Source of the DNA: an uncultured archaeon
GTDB lineage: Archaea > Thermoproteota > Bathyarchaeia > Bathyarchaeales > Bathycorpusculaceae
Reading direction: 5' to 3'
DNA length: 64,000 nt
Assembly: GCA_938023865.1 (NCBI GenBank)
Contig: CALJDG010000024.1
Coordinates: 20,527-84,526, forward strand
Made by a program: the position numbers and the translations under genes. Below, one piece after another: positions 61,991-64,000 of the stretch (positions are counted from its first letter, which is position 1; each line of letters begins with the position of its first letter). The notes below the pieces were generated by a model. The model was given only the letters and a program-made list of their open reading frames with translations. It did not search any database and was not told the DNA's origin.

Positions 61991-63239
61991 GCATATAATT
62001 ACTACATGGAAAAGAGCTGCCTTCAGTGAAAACGCGCAGTTTAGAGAGGTGCTTTTGGTTGCAAAAAAGGAGGCAAGTAAGATAAAAAATGCTATATGTA
62101 CCATAACTGAGCTAAAAGTTTTGCCTCATGATTTGAATGAAGCGAGTAAGATGGCGGAAAAAATTATACAAGCGTCTAAAAATATAGGACACGGTGTAGT
62201 TTACGATGATAAGGATATGCAAGTTTCGTCATTTACTATGAATGAAATAAAAAACTCCGTTGATAACCTTTTCAAATTTTTGGCTTTTAGTGATAAGAAG
62301 TTAATTGATTTATGGCAATCAATAATAAAACGCTGTGGAAATAGACTTGCTGTTTTAGCAAAATATTTGAAAAATGGTGGACCATTGGAGGGAATAGCAC
62401 TTGGGCAACTCTTAAAAGGTGGAGGAATAGGCTATTTTTACATTCATCGAACGCAAGAAAGGATATTGAAAAAAGAGGATGTATGGTTATTAAAAAGAAT
62501 TCATAAAGATGGAATTGATGCAGAGCATAAGCTGCTTCGCATAGAAGTTCATATCCCTTGGAATGCGATACGAAGCGCGTTAAGGAGGTTCTCTGGTTTT
62601 AATACTTTTGATATTTCTAACAAACTAGACTACATAATTGTAAGCGACTTTCCTGAATCCAAAATCTTTTTTGAAAGCATAAGAAAAAAAATAAGCCCTA
62701 ACACTTTAAGCAGATGGAACACTTACACTCATAGGCACTTAGGAAACTTATTTCTTGTTAACCACGCAGATGTTTCAGCGCCTGGCACATCAATTTTAGG
62801 TTATTACTCATCCGAAATGGCTTTAGTTCCACGTAGCATGTGGGTTATGAAGACTCCGGATATATCTGCAAAAATATTTACACTCTGGCTGAATAGTTCA
62901 TTAAATATCTTACAGTTACTCTTGCTGCGAAGAGAAACTCGCGGAGCCTATTTATGGTTTGTCGCAAGTGATATCAAAAAGTTTTTAGTTCCTGAAATAA
63001 ACAAGATGTCAGAATACGAAATAAGCAATTTATTACAAATTTTTGATAAACACTCTAACGTGCCATTCCCTTGTGTTTTGGAGCAGTTGAGGGGTAGGTT
63101 TTGGGCTAGAGTAGAAATAGACAAGGCTATCCTCAAAGTCCTAGGCTTCAACGAAACAGAAACCAACCAACTCTTAGACCAACTCTACCCAGCATTAGCC
63201 AAAGAAATAGAACAACTAAAAACCCTAATGCAAGGATAA
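61932..63239 (+). CDS. C-terminal part of the split type IIG-like gene (MTase end and target-recognition domain)
   Basis: The 435-aa frame begins inside the preceding gene. LLKVREFLTAHYHIEHIITTWKRAAFSE and REVLLVAKK are the usual continuation of the methyltransferase after its GYYGYF segment. The remaining ~330 residues form a target-recognition region with GPLEGIALGQLLKGG and SRWNTYTHRHLGNLF. Compared with intact relatives, about 15 residues (the usual GGRIAxVxPAT segment) appear missing between the parts. Whether a functional two-chain enzyme results is unknown. Confidence 0.78.
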   Translation: MLTDGLLKVREFLTAHYHIEHIITTWKRAAFSENAQFREVLLVAKKEASKIKNAICTITELKVLPHDLNEASKMAEKIIQASKNIGHGVVYDDKDMQVSSFTMNEIKNSVDNLFKFLAFSDKKLIDLWQSIIKRCGNRLAVLAKYLKNGGPLEGIALGQLLKGGGIGYFYIHRTQERILKKEDVWLLKRIHKDGIDAEHKLLRIEVHIPWNAIRSALRRFSGFNTFDISNKLDYIIVSDFPESKIFFESIRKKISPNTLSRWNTYTHRHLGNLFLVNHADVSAPGTSILGYYSSEMALVPRSMWVMKTPDISAKIFTLWLNSSLNILQLLLLRRETRGAYLWFVASDIKKFLVPEINKMSEYEISNLLQIFDKHSNVPFPCVLEQLRGRFWARVEIDKAILKVLGFNETETNQLLDQLYPALAKEIEQLKTLMQG

Positions 63240-63281
63240 AGATAGCGCAAAGACATTATACACTCATAATACGGACAATAT

Positions 63282-63290
63282 CTTTATAAG
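63282..63290 (+). promoter_or_regulatory. TATA box for the structured RNA at 63311
   Basis: CTTTATAAG lies about 25 bp before the predicted 5' end of the RNA. No start codon or ribosome binding site follows on the plus strand, which supports a non-coding transcript. Confidence 0.6.
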
Positions 63291-63310
63291 AAAACATGTG
63301 CTATTAGTTC

Positions 63311-63432
63311 TTGATAACCCCTCGCGGCGTACCGTGAAGGCTCATCAGAGCCCGAGGAAAAGTACCCTCCAAAAGGGGGGGATTCCGGACTGGTCAAGGG
63401 GTGAAACGGGCTCCGCGAGCGGGATGAATCAT
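63311..63432 (+). ncRNA. Unassigned structured RNA, about 120 nt
   Basis: The ends pair: CTCGCGG at 63321-63327 with CCGCGAG at 63413-63419, extended past a bulged C by CCC/GGG (63318-63320/63421-63423) and by TGAT/ATCA (63312-63315/63428-63431). Inside are a CCGT/ACGG helix, a GGCTC-ATCA-GAGCC hairpin at 63339-63352 and CCCTCC-AAAA-GGGGGG at 63365-63380. A TATA box lies upstream and a T-run (ATTTTTAT) downstream. The GC-rich block stands out from AT-rich flanks, as stable RNAs do in thermophiles. I cannot match it to SRP, 5S, tRNA or RNase P RNA. Confidence 0.65.
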
Positions 63433-63657
63433 TTTTATAAATTCTAAAATGTCAGGGTCTTTTTCATCCCAGCATTTTCTCTTTCTGAAAACCTTCGATA
63501 ACTTATCTGCCCTTTCAATAGCCCTATCAGAGATGTGTCCCACCGCTATAGAAGAAACATTCAAAACTTTTTCCAAATACCTTCGCACCTTCCTCAAATA
63601 CTTAACGTCATATTCCACATCAATCAAAACAACATCACCCCGCCTAACCAAAGGCAA
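63394..63657 (-). CDS. Hypothetical protein, 87 aa (overlaps the ncRNA 3' end)
   Basis: The TTG-started frame gives a plausible alpha/beta protein: GDVVLIDVEYDVKYLRKVRRYLEKVLNVSSIAVGHI and then helices rich in charge (RAIERADKLSKVF). The last ~10 codons (HPARGARFTP) lie antisense to the structured RNA and may not be natural coding sequence. No ribosome site is obvious. Family unknown. Confidence 0.45.
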   Translation of the reverse strand: MPLVRRGDVVLIDVEYDVKYLRKVRRYLEKVLNVSSIAVGHISDRAIERADKLSKVFRKRKCWDEKDPDILEFIKMIHPARGARFTP

Positions 63658-63879
63658 AACAGAAAGCCATAATTCTGAAACTCTCTAGAGGGGAGGGGGT
63701 AGACACCTTACACCACCCACAGCAACCATTTTCCCTAACAAAAATATAGAGAGGAGCCTAACCAATTTTGTAGAGTCACGCCCTTAACAAAATTGACGTT
63801 TTAAATGCCTAAGCCATGCATAGGCCCAAAAAGCGCTAACACATTTTCACAGCCAGAATATCGTCCAGACACCGCTTTA
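63658..63879. other. rRNA downstream spacer
   Basis: No gene is seen. On the minus strand this is the sequence following the 23S rRNA. It contains an exact 9-bp inverted repeat, ACAAAATTG/CAATTTTGT (63787-63795 and 63763-63771), and a weaker GCCTA/TAGGC pair near 63808. These may be processing or termination structures. No 5S rRNA is present here. Confidence 0.5.
63763..63795 (-). terminator. Hairpin downstream of 23S rRNA
   Basis: CAATTTTGT at 63763-63771 and ACAAAATTG at 63787-63795 are perfect reverse complements with a 15-nt loop, about 90 nt past the 23S end on the minus strand. Termination or end-processing is a guess from position. Confidence 0.4.
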
Positions 63880-64000
63880 TGCGCCCGACATCTCGGGCGG
63901 TTGGGGGCCGCGGGCTGAGCTGGTCGGCCGAAGCCTTCCAGCGTACACCCCGGCTCCATCAAACCCGTCTTCTACGGGAGCCCTCGTCCCCTTTTGGCAA
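63880..64000 (-). rRNA. 23S rRNA, 3' end (partial)
   Basis: The minus strand reads GACGAGGGCTCCCGTAGAAG, then GACGGGTTTGATGGAGC, CGGGGTGTACGC, GTTCAGCCCGCGG-like CTCAGCCCGCGG and CAACCGCCCGA. This is the conserved 3' terminal domain of archaeal 23S rRNA. A 7-bp hairpin (CGCCCGA/TCGGGCG) at 63882-63899 marks the terminus, so the exact end could differ by about 10-15 nt. The gene continues beyond the window. Confidence 0.92.

Noticed and set aside
63311..63432. RNase P RNA (minimal type T) as identity of the structured RNA
   Set aside because: GAGGAAAAGT after a P3-like hairpin is suggestive, but the conserved 3' element ACAGAA and the expected size (about 190 nt or more) are missing.
63658..63880. 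5S rRNA following 23S
   Set aside because: No archaeal 5S core sequence occurs in the downstream spacer; 5S is likely elsewhere.
1..64000. CRISPR arrays, transposases, IS inverted repeats, integrase/att sites
   Set aside because: I saw no regularly spaced repeats, no transposase or integrase protein, and no tRNA fragment duplication near the three tRNA genes.

Overview
The window is archaeal and most resembles a Bathyarchaeia-like or other Thermoproteota-related genome. This is an inference from gene content, not a database match. Archaeal markers include an archaeosine-type tRNA-guanine transglycosylase, an Sm-like (Lsm) protein, archaemetzincin, a class I CCA-adding enzyme, the UPF0200/UPF0201 pair, an Lhr helicase, an ATP-dependent DNA ligase, a class II HMG-CoA reductase, TATA-box promoters, and an archaeal-type 23S rRNA 3' end. 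A double-CPYC protein disulfide oxidoreductase suggests a thermophile or thermotolerant ancestry. GTG and TTG starts are common.

Layout. 1-3.4 kb: edge fragment, a Cys-rich HTH regulator facing a serine-kinase/cysteine-synthase fusion across twin palindromes, and divergent tRNA-Ser and tRNA-Val genes. 3.4-12.6 kb: a GlmM/GlmU-like sugar-nucleotide pair, then RNA and proteostasis genes (Lsm, PAC2, TgtA, PHP, beta-CASP nuclease, archaemetzincin). 12.7-21.1 kb: MetE-like protein, HtpX, dipeptide epimerase, ABC exporter, GT2, protein disulfide oxidoreductase, DUF166. 21.1-24.4 kb: an oxygen/NO-defence block (flavodiiron protein, hemerythrin-PAS sensor, LMW phosphatase/ArsC) facing a second Cys-rich HTH regulator over a perfect 20-bp palindrome. 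24.4-27.9 kb: an ATP-grasp/RLAN pair divergent from a GCS2-type ligase, a candidate amide-ligase system.

27.9-36.6 kb: frameshifted nitroreductase, Lhr, small Cys-rich proteins, and an ArsR-like/bactofilin-like/ABC operon with a 44-aa gene. 36.6-52.8 kb: DNA ligase, KaiC-like ATPase, RNase Z, TrmG10-like methyltransferase, PRPP synthetase, HMG-CoA reductase, a VapBC pair, MBL nuclease, M20 peptidase, ThpR, CCA enzyme and UppP. 52.8-59.7 kb: an exported protein with an in-frame TAG, a tiny zinc-finger gene, an OLD-like ATPase pair, DinB, UspA, tRNA-Gln, MscL and a radical-SAM protein. 59.7-63.7 kb: an accessory segment with VapBC, a split type IIG-like restriction-modification gene and an unassigned structured RNA with its own TATA box. 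The right edge is the 3' end of a 23S rRNA on the minus strand.

The strongest items for a second look are the SerK-OPSS fusion, the two regulator/palindrome pairs, the RLAN/ATP-grasp/GCS2 set (whose GCS2 gene lacks a normal start codon), the TAG-interrupted exported protein, the AAA ATPase plus partner pair, and the ncRNA near 63.3 kb.
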